This document shows positions 26,298 through 35,959 of a DNA stretch of 64,000 bases, one piece after another. The notes beneath the pieces are model-generated. The model saw only the letters and a program-made list of their open reading frames with translations. It searched no databases and had not been told where the DNA came from. The position numbers and the translations under genes are program-made. This stretch comes from Ensifer sp. LC163 (GTDB lineage Bacteria; Pseudomonadota; Alphaproteobacteria; Rhizobiales; Rhizobiaceae), in assembly GCF_001695855.1 (NCBI RefSeq), contig NZ_MBSS01000056.1, positions 124,001-188,000 of the forward strand. Reading direction: 5' to 3'. Positions within the stretch are counted from its first letter, which is position 1. Every line of letters starts with the position of its first letter.

Positions 26298-26867
26298 ATG
26301 CAACACGACGAACACCACGCTCATCGACATGATCACCGCAGGGTGACGGCAGGCCCCTCACAAGGCGAAGGCACGTCGCTCAACCGCCTCGCCCTATCTG
26401 CGACGGCGCATTGCCTGACCGGCTGCGCCATCGGCGAGGTACTCGGCATGGTCATCGGCTCGGCGCTCGGCTGGGGCAATGTCCAGACCATCGCGCTTGC
26501 CGTATTCCTTGCCTTTGTCTTCGGCTATGGCCTCACCATGTTTCCACTGATCAAAGCAGGCATGCCATTCGCCGCGGTCCTGAAGCTCGCGCTTGCGGCC
26601 GACACGGCGTCCATCGTGATCATGGAGATCGTCGACAACGCCCTGATGCTGATCATCCCGGGTGCGATGGATGCGGGCGTCACGTCCCTCCTCTTCTGGG
26701 CGAGCCTCGCGATCGCGCTCATCGTCGCCGGCGCTGCAGCGTTCCCCGTCAATCGCTGGCTGATCGCGCGGGGCAAAGGTCACGCCGTCGTGCATTCGCA
26801 TCACCGGCACAGAGCAAGTGGTGGATCGATGCATATTGGCCGAAGAAATGTTTCAAGCCGCCCTTGA
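26298..26867 (+). CDS. DUF4396 membrane protein with His-rich ends
   Basis: 189 residues. The N-terminus is His-rich (MQHDEHHAHRHDHRR), the C-terminal tail has HSHHRHR, and there are about four hydrophobic segments between. The core HCLTGCAIGEVLGMVIG near residue 38 matches the DUF4396 family, whose function is not established to my knowledge. A CueR-type promoter before it and placement between copZ and copA tie it to copper. The stop codon overlaps the -35 of the copA promoter. Possible roles are copper binding, transport or sensing at the membrane; none is shown. Confidence 0.82.
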   Translation: MQHDEHHAHRHDHRRVTAGPSQGEGTSLNRLALSATAHCLTGCAIGEVLGMVIGSALGWGNVQTIALAVFLAFVFGYGLTMFPLIKAGMPFAAVLKLALAADTASIVIMEIVDNALMLIIPGAMDAGVTSLLFWASLAIALIVAGAAAFPVNRWLIARGKGHAVVHSHHRHRASGGSMHIGRRNVSSRP

Positions 26868-26894
26868 CCTTCCCATCGTTGGAAGCCCCATCTT
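26864..26894 (+). promoter_or_regulatory. CueR-type promoter of copA
   Basis: TTGACC (26864-26869), 19-base spacer TTCCC...GGAAGCCC, and CATCTT as -10 (26889-26894). The dyad is ACCTTCC with GGAAG. The -35 overlaps the stop codon of the DUF4396 gene. Confidence 0.85.
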
Positions 26895-26924
26895 CCGGTA
26901 AAGAACAGGAAAAGGACCACGATC

Positions 26925-29447
<2,523 letters not shown>

Positions 29448-29555
29448 CATTAAGGTCCCTCCACGGTGGATCACGCCAACGTGGCGCCCGCCGGGAAGAA
29501 TTCCTATATTCGACTCGAATACTCGCGCTCTGCGCGCCTCTCGAAAGGTGAAGTC

Positions 29556-30026
29556 ATGAACATCGGCGAAGCCGCACGCGCCTCCGGCGTCTCGACGAAG
29601 ATGATCCGCTATTACGAAACGATCGGCCTCATTCCGCCGGCCGATCGCAGCGGGGCCGGCTATCGCAATTACGGCGACAACGATGTCCACACTCTGCGCT
29701 TCATCCGCCGCTCCCGCGATCTCGGCTTCACCGTCGAGCAGATGACCGACCTCCTGACGCTCTGGCGCGATCGCTCGCGCGCCAGCAGCGAGGTGAAGAA
29801 GATCGCGCTCGAGCATGTCGAGATCCTTGAGCGCAAGGCGGAGGAACTGAGGGCCATGAGCCGGACGCTGAAACATCTGGCCGCCAACTGCCACGGCGAC
29901 GGCCGGCCGGACTGCCCGATCCTCGACGATCTCGCCGACATGGCGAACGAACCCGGCAAGGCCCTAGAGCCTGCGCGCTTTGGCCCGGCAGGTATTGACC
30001 CGGTCCGCAACCGCCGACAGGCCTGA
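29556..30026 (+). CDS. cueR: CueR, copper-responsive MerR-type activator
   Basis: 156 residues. The winged helix-turn-helix MNIGEAARASGVSTKMIRYYE starts the protein and is followed by the dimerisation helix. The Cu(I)-binding loop has two Cys in C-x7-C spacing (NCHGDGRPDCP near residues 110-118), as in CueR. It should activate the three TTGACC-N19 promoters upstream. I saw no clear CueR box in front of its own gene. The ATG at 29556 follows AAAGGTGA. Confidence 0.93.
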   Translation: MNIGEAARASGVSTKMIRYYETIGLIPPADRSGAGYRNYGDNDVHTLRFIRRSRDLGFTVEQMTDLLTLWRDRSRASSEVKKIALEHVEILERKAEELRAMSRTLKHLAANCHGDGRPDCPILDDLADMANEPGKALEPARFGPAGIDPVRNRRQA

Positions 30027-30045
30027 GAACAAAGAAACCTGGCCG

Positions 30046-30067
30046 GGGCTCACGCATTCGTGAGCCC
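30046..30067 (+). terminator. Hairpin downstream of cueR
   Basis: GGGCTCACG (30046-30054) and CGTGAGCCC (30059-30067) form a perfect 9-bp stem with a 4-base loop, 20 bases after the cueR stop. There is no U run. It probably separates the cueR unit from the next one. Confidence 0.6.
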
Positions 30068-30084
30068 GAGCCCTGCCGGCAGCA

Positions 30085-30113
30085 TTGACAGGAATCGACG
30101 GCGTTTCTACGGA
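30085..30113 (+). promoter_or_regulatory. Candidate sigma70-type promoter
   Basis: TTGACA (30085-30090) with a 17-base spacer to TACGGA (30108-30113). It lies between the hairpin after cueR and the following small gene. If used, transcription would begin very near the proposed ATG at 30120, so translation might start further inside that gene. Confidence 0.4.
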
Positions 30114-30119
30114 TTGGTG

Positions 30120-30548
30120 ATGGAAAAGGTTGGAAATGCATATCGGCGTCTGCTGACGATGCTCAAGCTGGTGACGATGCTGTCGCTGGCTGTGCTGCCT
30201 TTTTCCAGCGCTGCCGGCATGACCCATGTCGCATCGCACGCGGCTATGCAGATGCACGCAGCGATGCACATGCACGCGGCGATGCAGCCGGATGCCTCGG
30301 TCGATATCAGCGCGCCGGCGCAGAGCGAGCACTGCCTGGAGGCAGACAGCGGCAAGACAAAACCCATCGGTGATAGCGGCAAGGCCGACAAGAAGGACTG
30401 CTGCAAGACGTTCTGCGCCTCCGTCGCGGTTCTCGCCGAAGCCGGCGAAGCCCGGTTCGGCGTGCCACGCGCCACCTTGAGCTTTGGCCTGCAGTCGCAA
30501 CTCAACCCCGGCGACCGCGCGGGCTTGCACCGCCCTCCAAGAGCCTGA
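30120..30548 (+). CDS. Small Met/His/Cys-rich secreted protein, copper-associated
   Basis: About 142 residues from ATG 30120; the exact start is uncertain and 30159 is an alternative. A hydrophobic signal-like segment (LVTMLSLAVLPFSSAAGM) is followed by a repeat, HAAMQMHAAMHMHAAM, and then by a CCKTFC segment. Met/His-rich and Cys-rich stretches suit Cu(I) binding outside the cytosol. I do not recognise a named family with certainty; it resembles CopL-like or other small proteins seen in copper clusters. It lies between cueR and the efflux-type operon. Confidence 0.65.
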   Translation: MEKVGNAYRRLLTMLKLVTMLSLAVLPFSSAAGMTHVASHAAMQMHAAMHMHAAMQPDASVDISAPAQSEHCLEADSGKTKPIGDSGKADKKDCCKTFCASVAVLAEAGEARFGVPRATLSFGLQSQLNPGDRAGLHRPPRA

Positions 30549-30562
30549 TCCCGTGAACAGTT

Positions 30563-30579
30563 GACCGCGTCTCGCGGTC
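30563..30579. promoter_or_regulatory. Inverted repeat ahead of the copper lipoprotein operon
   Basis: GACCGCG (30563-30569) and CGCGGTC (30573-30579) with a 3-base gap, beginning inside a TTGACC at 30561. The -35-like hexamer recalls the CueR promoters, but no matching -10 lies 19 bases away. It could be an operator for the operon starting at 30648 or a hairpin ending the previous gene. Confidence 0.35.
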
Positions 30580-30647
30580 TAGGTCTTGGCCTGCTCGGCT
30601 TTGCCGGTCGGACGCCGAAATCCATCATTCACATTTCAGGTTGAACC

Positions 30648-30878
30648 ATGAAACGTCTGTTTCCCATGGCGCTCCTGCCCATCCTTCTGGGCGGATGCGC
30701 AACGACAATGCCTGCCGAGGTGACAAGCCTCGCCGATCCCTCGGAGAGTTCCGCCGCCGCCAACAGCCAGACCTACCGAAGCCCCGTTGCCGGCTACATC
30801 CACCGCGAGCCGGTTGGTCCAAAACCTTGGGTGCCGCTCAACGACGCCCAGTCTCCCGCCAAGGGAGAGGCATCATGA
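30648..30878 (+). CDS. Small lipoprotein
   Basis: 76 residues. Signal peptide MKRLFPMALLPILLGGC ends in the lipobox LGGC, giving a mature lipoprotein of about 60 residues rich in Ser and Pro. No known domain is recognised. Its stop overlaps the next start as ATGA (30875-30878), so it is coupled to the TolC-like gene. It is probably an accessory of the periplasmic copper system. Confidence 0.75.
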   Translation: MKRLFPMALLPILLGGCATTMPAEVTSLADPSESSAAANSQTYRSPVAGYIHREPVGPKPWVPLNDAQSPAKGEAS

Positions 30879-32326
30879 ACAGGCAAGGGTTCAAGCTCGC
30901 CGCGATTATCGGCTTGCCGCTGCTGCTCGCCGGCTGCGCGACAAACGCAGAGTATTCGGCAAATGATGCCGGCTTCACCGCCGTCGAGGCCAAGGTCGGC
31001 GCCGGCACGGCGAAAAAAAGCGTCTGGATCCAGAACCGCAATCAGGCCGAGAAGGCCCGGGCCCAGGTGAAAACTCTGCTGGCACGCAAGTCGGTCGATG
31101 CCGATACCGCGGTGCAGATCGCGCTTCTCAACAACAAGGGCCTGCAGGCCGCCTATGCCGATCTCGGCGAGGCGTCAGCGGATGCCTGGCAGGCAACGAT
31201 GTTGCTCAACCCGACGGTTTCGATCGGCACCACCGGAATCGGAGCGCCGGAGCTTCAAGCCTATCGCGCCATCGAAGGACTGGTCACCACCAATATCCTG
31301 GCGCTCATGACACGGGAGAAGACCATCGCCGTCGCCGACGCGCGTTTCCGTCAGGCGCAGCTTGCGGCGGCCTTGAGGACGCTTGCGCTCGCGGCGGAGA
31401 CCCGCCGCGCATGGGTAGAGACGGTTTCGGCCTGGGAGACGGTCGCACAGCTCAACCGAGCGCAGGCCGCCGCCGACGCATCCTCCGAACTCGCCGCCAA
31501 GCTCGGAGAAACTGGTTCCATGGGCAAGGGCGACCAGGCACGCGAGCACGTCTTCAATGCCGAGCTCGCCGGCCAAGTGGCGGAAGCCCGCCTTGCCGCA
31601 CGCCTTGCCAAGGAGAACCTCACCCGGAAAATGGGGCTTTGGGGCGGCGACGCCGATTACGAGGTGCCGAACCGGCTGCCTGACCTACCGAAGACCCTTT
31701 CCCGCCGGGACAGCATCGAGGCCGAAGCGCTCAAACGCCGTGTCGACCTGCAGATGGCCCGCCTTGACCTTGAGGCCGTGGCAAAATCCTATCGGTTAAC
31801 GGAGGCGACACGCTTCGTCAGCGATCTCACGCTCGTCGCAGGCGCAGAAGCCGAGCGCGAACGCGAAGACGAGGACACTAAGGTCGAAACCACCGGCCAG
31901 GCGGAGCTGGAGTTTTCCATCCCGATATTCGACACCGGCCAGGCGCGCATGCGCAAGGCGGAACTGGCGCATATGCGCGCCGCCAACCTGCTGGCCGAGA
32001 AGGCCGTCAACGTCCGCTCGGAAGCCCGCTCGGCCTATCAGGCCTATCGGTCGCGCTACGACATCGCCAGGCACTATCGCAACAACGTCGTGCCCTTGCG
32101 CAGCAAGATCGAGGAGGAAGCCACCCTCAGCTACAACGGCATGATCACCAGCACCTTCGAATTGCTCGCCGACACGCGCGCCAAGGTGGACTCGGTGATC
32201 CTCACCATCAACGCCAAACGCGAGTTCTGGCTCGCCGACGCCGATCTGATGACGGCCATCCATGGCGGCGGTGCGGAGAGCGCCGAGGTCGAGACGGCTG
32301 CCCCCGCAGCGGCCGATGCGGATTGA
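30875..32326 (+). CDS. TolC-like outer-membrane efflux lipoprotein
   Basis: 483 residues of the outer-membrane efflux protein family (TolC/CusC type). Lipobox LLLAGC lies at residues about 14-19. Two repeated long helical regions follow, with ALLNNKGLQAAYADLGEASAD near 75 and FSIPIFDTGQARMRKAELAHMRAANLLAEKAVNVRSEARSAY (read as SIPIFDTGQARMRKAEL) near 345. No CusA RND pump or CusB adaptor gene is found beside it, so it is an orphan channel in this cluster. ATG 30875 follows GGGAGAGG. Confidence 0.87.
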   Translation: MNRQGFKLAAIIGLPLLLAGCATNAEYSANDAGFTAVEAKVGAGTAKKSVWIQNRNQAEKARAQVKTLLARKSVDADTAVQIALLNNKGLQAAYADLGEASADAWQATMLLNPTVSIGTTGIGAPELQAYRAIEGLVTTNILALMTREKTIAVADARFRQAQLAAALRTLALAAETRRAWVETVSAWETVAQLNRAQAAADASSELAAKLGETGSMGKGDQAREHVFNAELAGQVAEARLAARLAKENLTRKMGLWGGDADYEVPNRLPDLPKTLSRRDSIEAEALKRRVDLQMARLDLEAVAKSYRLTEATRFVSDLTLVAGAEAEREREDEDTKVETTGQAELEFSIPIFDTGQARMRKAELAHMRAANLLAEKAVNVRSEARSAYQAYRSRYDIARHYRNNVVPLRSKIEEEATLSYNGMITSTFELLADTRAKVDSVILTINAKREFWLADADLMTAIHGGGAESAEVETAAPAAADAD

Positions 32327-32340
32327 AAGGGATCATGACC

Positions 32341-33690
32341 ATGTTCAACAGACGACAAATTCTCGGCGCAGGCGCGGCACTCGTTTCGACCACCGCCTGG
32401 GCACAGACCTCGACATCCGGCCTGCCGGAGGCGGCAGGCATGGACAATGCCGCCACACAAAAACCGCTCGTGCCGATGAGCGGGCCGGACTACCAGCCGG
32501 TCGTGACGCTCAATGGCTGGACGCTGCCGCACCGGGTGAACAACGGCGTCAAGGAATTCCACCTGGTCGCCGAACCGGTGGAACGCGAGATGGCCGACGG
32601 CATGACCGCCTATCTCTGGGGCTATAACGGCCAGTCTCCCGGCCCGACGATTGAGGCGGTCGAGGGCGACCGGGTGCGCATCTTCGTCACCAACAAGCTG
32701 CCGGAGCACACCACGATCCACTGGCACGGCATGATCCTGCCATCGGGAATGGACGGCGTCGGCGGCCTGTCGCAGCCGCATATCCCGGCGGGCAAAACCT
32801 TCGTCTACGAGTTCGATCTCGTGAAGTCCGGCACCTTCATGTACCACCCGCATGCCGACGAAATGGTGCAGATGGCCATGGGCATGATGGGCTTCTTCGT
32901 CATCCACCCGAAGGATCCGGCCTTCATGCGGGTCGACCGCGACTTCGTCTTCCTGCTCAACGCCTATGACATCGACCCAGGCACCTATGTCCCGCGCATC
33001 ATGGAGATGACGGACTTCAACATGTGGTGCTGGAACAGCCGGATCTTCCCGGACATCGATCCGCTGGTTGTTTCCAAGAATGATCGGGTGCGGGTGCGCG
33101 TCGGCAACCTGACCATGACCAACCACCCGATCCACATGCACGGCTATGATTTCGAGGTGACCTGCACCGACGGCGGTTGGGTCCGCCCGGAAGCCCGATG
33201 GCCGGAGGTGTCGATCGACATTCCCGTCGGCGCGATGCGCGCCTACGAGTTCGATGCCAAGTACGAAGGCGATTGGGCGATCCATTGCCACAAATCGCAC
33301 CACACGATGAATGCGATGGGCCACGATATCCCGACCTTCATCGGTGCCGACAAGACCCAAGTCGCGGCCAAGATCCGCAAGATCAAGCCCGACTACATGC
33401 CCATGGGCACGGCCGGGATGGCCGACATGGGCGAAATGGAAATGCCGCTTCCCGACAACACGATCCCGATGATGACGGGCTGGGGCCCGCACGGCGCGTT
33501 GGAGATGGGCGGCATGTTCTCGGTGGTGAAGGTGCGCGAAGGCATCTCCGCCGGCGATTACAGCGACCCCGGCTGGTACGAAAACCCGCCGGGAACGCAG
33601 GCCTGGGAATGGACCGGCGCGCTGCCGGAAGCCACCCGCGCAACCGATGCCAAGACAGTGATCACGCCGCCTCCGCCAAGAAAAGGCTGA
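32341..33690 (+). CDS. Multicopper oxidase, TAT-exported
   Basis: 449 residues. N-terminal MFNRRQILGAGAALVSTTAWA is a twin-arginine signal. Copper-ligand motifs are IHWHGM near residue 130, HPHADEM near 172, HPIHMHGYDFEV near 262 and HCHKSHHTMNAM near 317. A Met-rich region (MGTAGMADMGEMEM near 355) may bind Cu(I). Such enzymes oxidise Cu(I) in the periplasm. ATG 32341 has AAAGGGA 8 bases ahead; 32335 is an alternative. Confidence 0.9.
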   Translation: MFNRRQILGAGAALVSTTAWAQTSTSGLPEAAGMDNAATQKPLVPMSGPDYQPVVTLNGWTLPHRVNNGVKEFHLVAEPVEREMADGMTAYLWGYNGQSPGPTIEAVEGDRVRIFVTNKLPEHTTIHWHGMILPSGMDGVGGLSQPHIPAGKTFVYEFDLVKSGTFMYHPHADEMVQMAMGMMGFFVIHPKDPAFMRVDRDFVFLLNAYDIDPGTYVPRIMEMTDFNMWCWNSRIFPDIDPLVVSKNDRVRVRVGNLTMTNHPIHMHGYDFEVTCTDGGWVRPEARWPEVSIDIPVGAMRAYEFDAKYEGDWAIHCHKSHHTMNAMGHDIPTFIGADKTQVAAKIRKIKPDYMPMGTAGMADMGEMEMPLPDNTIPMMTGWGPHGALEMGGMFSVVKVREGISAGDYSDPGWYENPPGTQAWEWTGALPEATRATDAKTVITPPPPRKG

Positions 33691-33728
33691 CCGCCATGAC
33701 CTCTACCAACGCAACCAAGGAAACCAAG

Positions 33729-34214
33729 ATGAAGATGACACTTTTCGCACTGGCGTTGCTCGCCGCATCCTCACTCGCCTCGCCGATGCTGGCCAGCGGT
33801 TCCCACGCCGGCGGCCACGATGCCGTGTCGGTCGGCGAGCCGGGCGACGCCAAGAAGGCGACCCAGACCGTGCGCGTGACGATGAAGGAAACCGATGACG
33901 GCAAGATGATCTTCACGCCGGCAAGCATCAAGGTGCGCCAGGGGCAGACCGTGCGCTTCGCCATCAAGAATGTCGGCGAGCTCGGGCATGAATTCGTGCT
34001 CGACGACAAGGCGCAGATCCAGGAACACAAGGCCGCGATGGAGAAGTTTCCAGAGATGGAACACGACGATCCGAATGCCATTCGGCTTGAGCCCAGCCAA
34101 TCCGGTGAGATCGTCTGGACTTTCACAAACAACGGCACTTTCGAGTTCGCCTGCCTGGTCCCAGGCCACTACGACGCCGGCATGCATGGGCCGCTCGAAG
34201 TTGTGAAGAAGTGA
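33729..34214 (+). CDS. Secreted cupredoxin-type copper protein
   Basis: 161 residues. Signal peptide MKMTLFALALLAASSLASPMLA precedes a plastocyanin/azurin-like domain. Type 1 copper ligands are visible in GELGHEFVLDD near residue 80 (His) and FACLVPGHYDAGMHG near 143 (Cys, His and Met). AAGGAA lies 6 bases before ATG 33729; an upstream ATG at 33696 is possible. It directly follows the multicopper oxidase gene and may shuttle copper or electrons in the periplasm. Confidence 0.88.
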   Translation: MKMTLFALALLAASSLASPMLASGSHAGGHDAVSVGEPGDAKKATQTVRVTMKETDDGKMIFTPASIKVRQGQTVRFAIKNVGELGHEFVLDDKAQIQEHKAAMEKFPEMEHDDPNAIRLEPSQSGEIVWTFTNNGTFEFACLVPGHYDAGMHGPLEVVKK

Positions 34215-34240
34215 CTGCAACCCATTGAAAGGATAACATC

Positions 34241-34513
34241 ATGAAGACGCTTGTAACGTTGCTCGCCACCCTGGTCATGGCCGTATCGGCCCATGCGGTG
34301 GAATTCACCAAGGGAACGGTCAAGAAGCTGGATACCTCGGCCAAGAAAGTGACGATCGCCCACGAGGATCTCAAGAACCTCGACATGCCTGCCATGACCA
34401 TGGTGTTCCGGATCAAGGACGAGGCTATTCTGGCCAAGCTGAAGGAAGGTGCGGCAATCGAGTTCGTCGCCGACCGGGTCGATGGCAAGCTCACCGTGAC
34501 CGAGATCAAGTAA
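34241..34513 (+). CDS. CusF-like periplasmic copper-binding protein
   Basis: 90 residues with signal peptide MKTLVTLLATLVMAVSAHA and an OB-fold CusF domain. The Cu(I) site of CusF is His, Trp and two Met. Here AHEDLKNLDMPAMTMVF keeps the His and both Met but has Met where the Trp sits. That change is seen in other CusF-like proteins and need not abolish binding. AAAGGA precedes the ATG. With no CusCBA pump here it may act as a free periplasmic chaperone. Confidence 0.87.
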   Translation: MKTLVTLLATLVMAVSAHAVEFTKGTVKKLDTSAKKVTIAHEDLKNLDMPAMTMVFRIKDEAILAKLKEGAAIEFVADRVDGKLTVTEIK

Positions 34514-34519
34514 TCCAGT

Positions 34520-34558
34520 GTCCAAGGCCCGGTATAACAACAATCCCGGGCCTTGGAC
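34520..34558 (+). terminator. Strong intercistronic hairpin, cusF-like to DUF411
   Basis: GTCCAAGGCCCGG (34520-34532) pairs perfectly with CCGGGCCTTGGAC (34546-34558). No U run follows, and the DUF411 gene starts 33 bases later. It may stabilise the upstream mRNA end or lower read-through rather than fully terminate. Confidence 0.6.
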
Positions 34559-34590
34559 GACCAGGCCGAACTGAAGGAAAGGAGCGTCCG

Positions 34591-35058
34591 ATGTTGGACG
34601 TCAAAAGTAGACATTTCATCGTTGGTGCGATCATGGGCATGACAATGCTCACAGCCTCAGCGGCGATCGCGGCAGGCCCGATGACCGTCTACAAGGACCC
34701 GCAATGCGGCTGCTGCGAACAGTGGGCGGAAGCGATGGAGGCCGCAGGCTTCAAGGTCGACATCCGCGATCAAGCCGATATGACGCCGATCAAGACCCGG
34801 TTCGCCGTGCCGGTCGACATGGAGGGTTGCCACACCGCCGTCATGGACGGCTACGTCATTGAGGGGCACGTGCCGCTGGAGGCCGTACAAAAACTCATGA
34901 CCGAGAGACCGAATGTCGCAGGCATTGCCGTGCCCGGCATGCCCGCAGGTTCGCTCGGCATGGGCAACGACCCGCAGGCGTCCTACGACGTCTACACCAT
35001 CGCCAAGACCTCCGGCGTAGCGCCGACCATCTATTACAAGGTGCGGCCGGCGCAGTAA
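34591..35058 (+). CDS. DUF411 (CopG-type) periplasmic copper protein
   Basis: 155 residues. A signal-like hydrophobic N-terminus (IVGAIMGMTMLTASAAIAAG) precedes a DUF411 domain with DPQCGCCEQW near residue 36, a Cys-rich copper-binding site, and GCHTAVMDGYVIEGHVP near 77. Homologues named CopG are reported to bind copper through such cysteines and to occur in copper-resistance clusters. AAAGGAGCG precedes the ATG. Last gene of the copper island. Confidence 0.88.
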   Translation: MLDVKSRHFIVGAIMGMTMLTASAAIAAGPMTVYKDPQCGCCEQWAEAMEAAGFKVDIRDQADMTPIKTRFAVPVDMEGCHTAVMDGYVIEGHVPLEAVQKLMTERPNVAGIAVPGMPAGSLGMGNDPQASYDVYTIAKTSGVAPTIYYKVRPAQ

Positions 35059-35084
35059 CGCAGGCATGCATGGGCGATATAGCC

Positions 35085-35765
35085 TTAGGCGGCGCGCCAG
35101 GCGCCGTCTTCTGCCCGGGCCAGCAAGGGTGTGCGGAACACACCCATCACGCGTTCCGGCCAATGCGGCCCTAGATCGGCCAGAGGCTGTCTCCAGCGCT
35201 CGGTCTGCAGCATGGCGGCACCGACCGCAATCGGCTCGATGCCGCAGGTCTCCATGAGCGTCAGCCCGGCAACGATCGACGTGCCACTGGAGATGACGTC
35301 ATCGACGAGCCCCACCCGCTTGCCCTCAAGAAGCGGCAGCATGCGCGGATCGACGTAAAGCCGCTTCTTCTGGTCGGGCGTAGTGATCGACGACAGCGGC
35401 ACGGAGAGGTCGTCGACATACCAGAACTTGCGCGATGTGCCGAGCGGCACATAACGCGCATGGCCAAGCTTGCGGGCGACGGCGGCGGCCAAGGTCAGCC
35501 CCAGCGTCGGCAAGCCGGCGATGACGTCCGGTTCGAACGGCGCGAGCCTTGCGGCCAGTTCCGTTGCCAGAGCTTCCTCGACCGCGAAACTCGCCTGGTT
35601 GATGATCAGCGAAGCCAGCGCATGTTTGCCATCGGAGAGTGGCCGGATCGGTAGCGGGATCTGGCGACCGTCTTCAAGAGTTGCCGGGAAGAAATCGCGA
35701 TAACCGCTTCCAATATCGAAACTTTTCGGCGGAAACACATCCTGCCAGAATTCATACGGCTGCAT
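35085..35765 (-). CDS. Phosphoribosyltransferase family protein
   Basis: 226 residues of the type I PRTase fold. The PRPP-binding signature is RVGLVDDVISSGTS near residue 140, and VIAGLPTLGLTLAAAVARKLG near 75 is the PPi loop region. The substrate base is unknown; adenine or orotate-type activity is possible and would allow purine salvage beside the catabolic genes. ATG 35765 has AGAGGA 8 bases ahead. It is convergent with the copper island. Confidence 0.82.
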   Translation of the reverse strand: MQPYEFWQDVFPPKSFDIGSGYRDFFPATLEDGRQIPLPIRPLSDGKHALASLIINQASFAVEEALATELAARLAPFEPDVIAGLPTLGLTLAAAVARKLGHARYVPLGTSRKFWYVDDLSVPLSSITTPDQKKRLYVDPRMLPLLEGKRVGLVDDVISSGTSIVAGLTLMETCGIEPIAVGAAMLQTERWRQPLADLGPHWPERVMGVFRTPLLARAEDGAWRAA

Positions 35766-35959
35766 CGGTACTGTCCTCTTCTGCGCCACTCAGGCTTCGA
35801 ACGAAAGGCGATGAAAACACCGGCGCACTGTTCTGGTTCCGGCGGTTTTCGTCTATACCGTTTACCACTTCGATCAAACCGAAAGGGCGCCCCGGCAGAC
35901 GCAAATCTGGGGAATTCGACGGGCCCTGCTCCAACAGACATGCAAGGAACTGCCAGACA

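Noticed and set aside
29448-29555. CueR box upstream of cueR
   Set aside because: AGGTCCCTCCACGGTGGATC has a loose resemblance but lacks the TTGACC-N19 structure and ACCTTCC dyad of the other three.
34241-34513. CusF-like protein as inactivated by loss of the Trp
   Set aside because: The His and both Met ligands remain, and a Met in place of the Trp is found in other CusF-like proteins.
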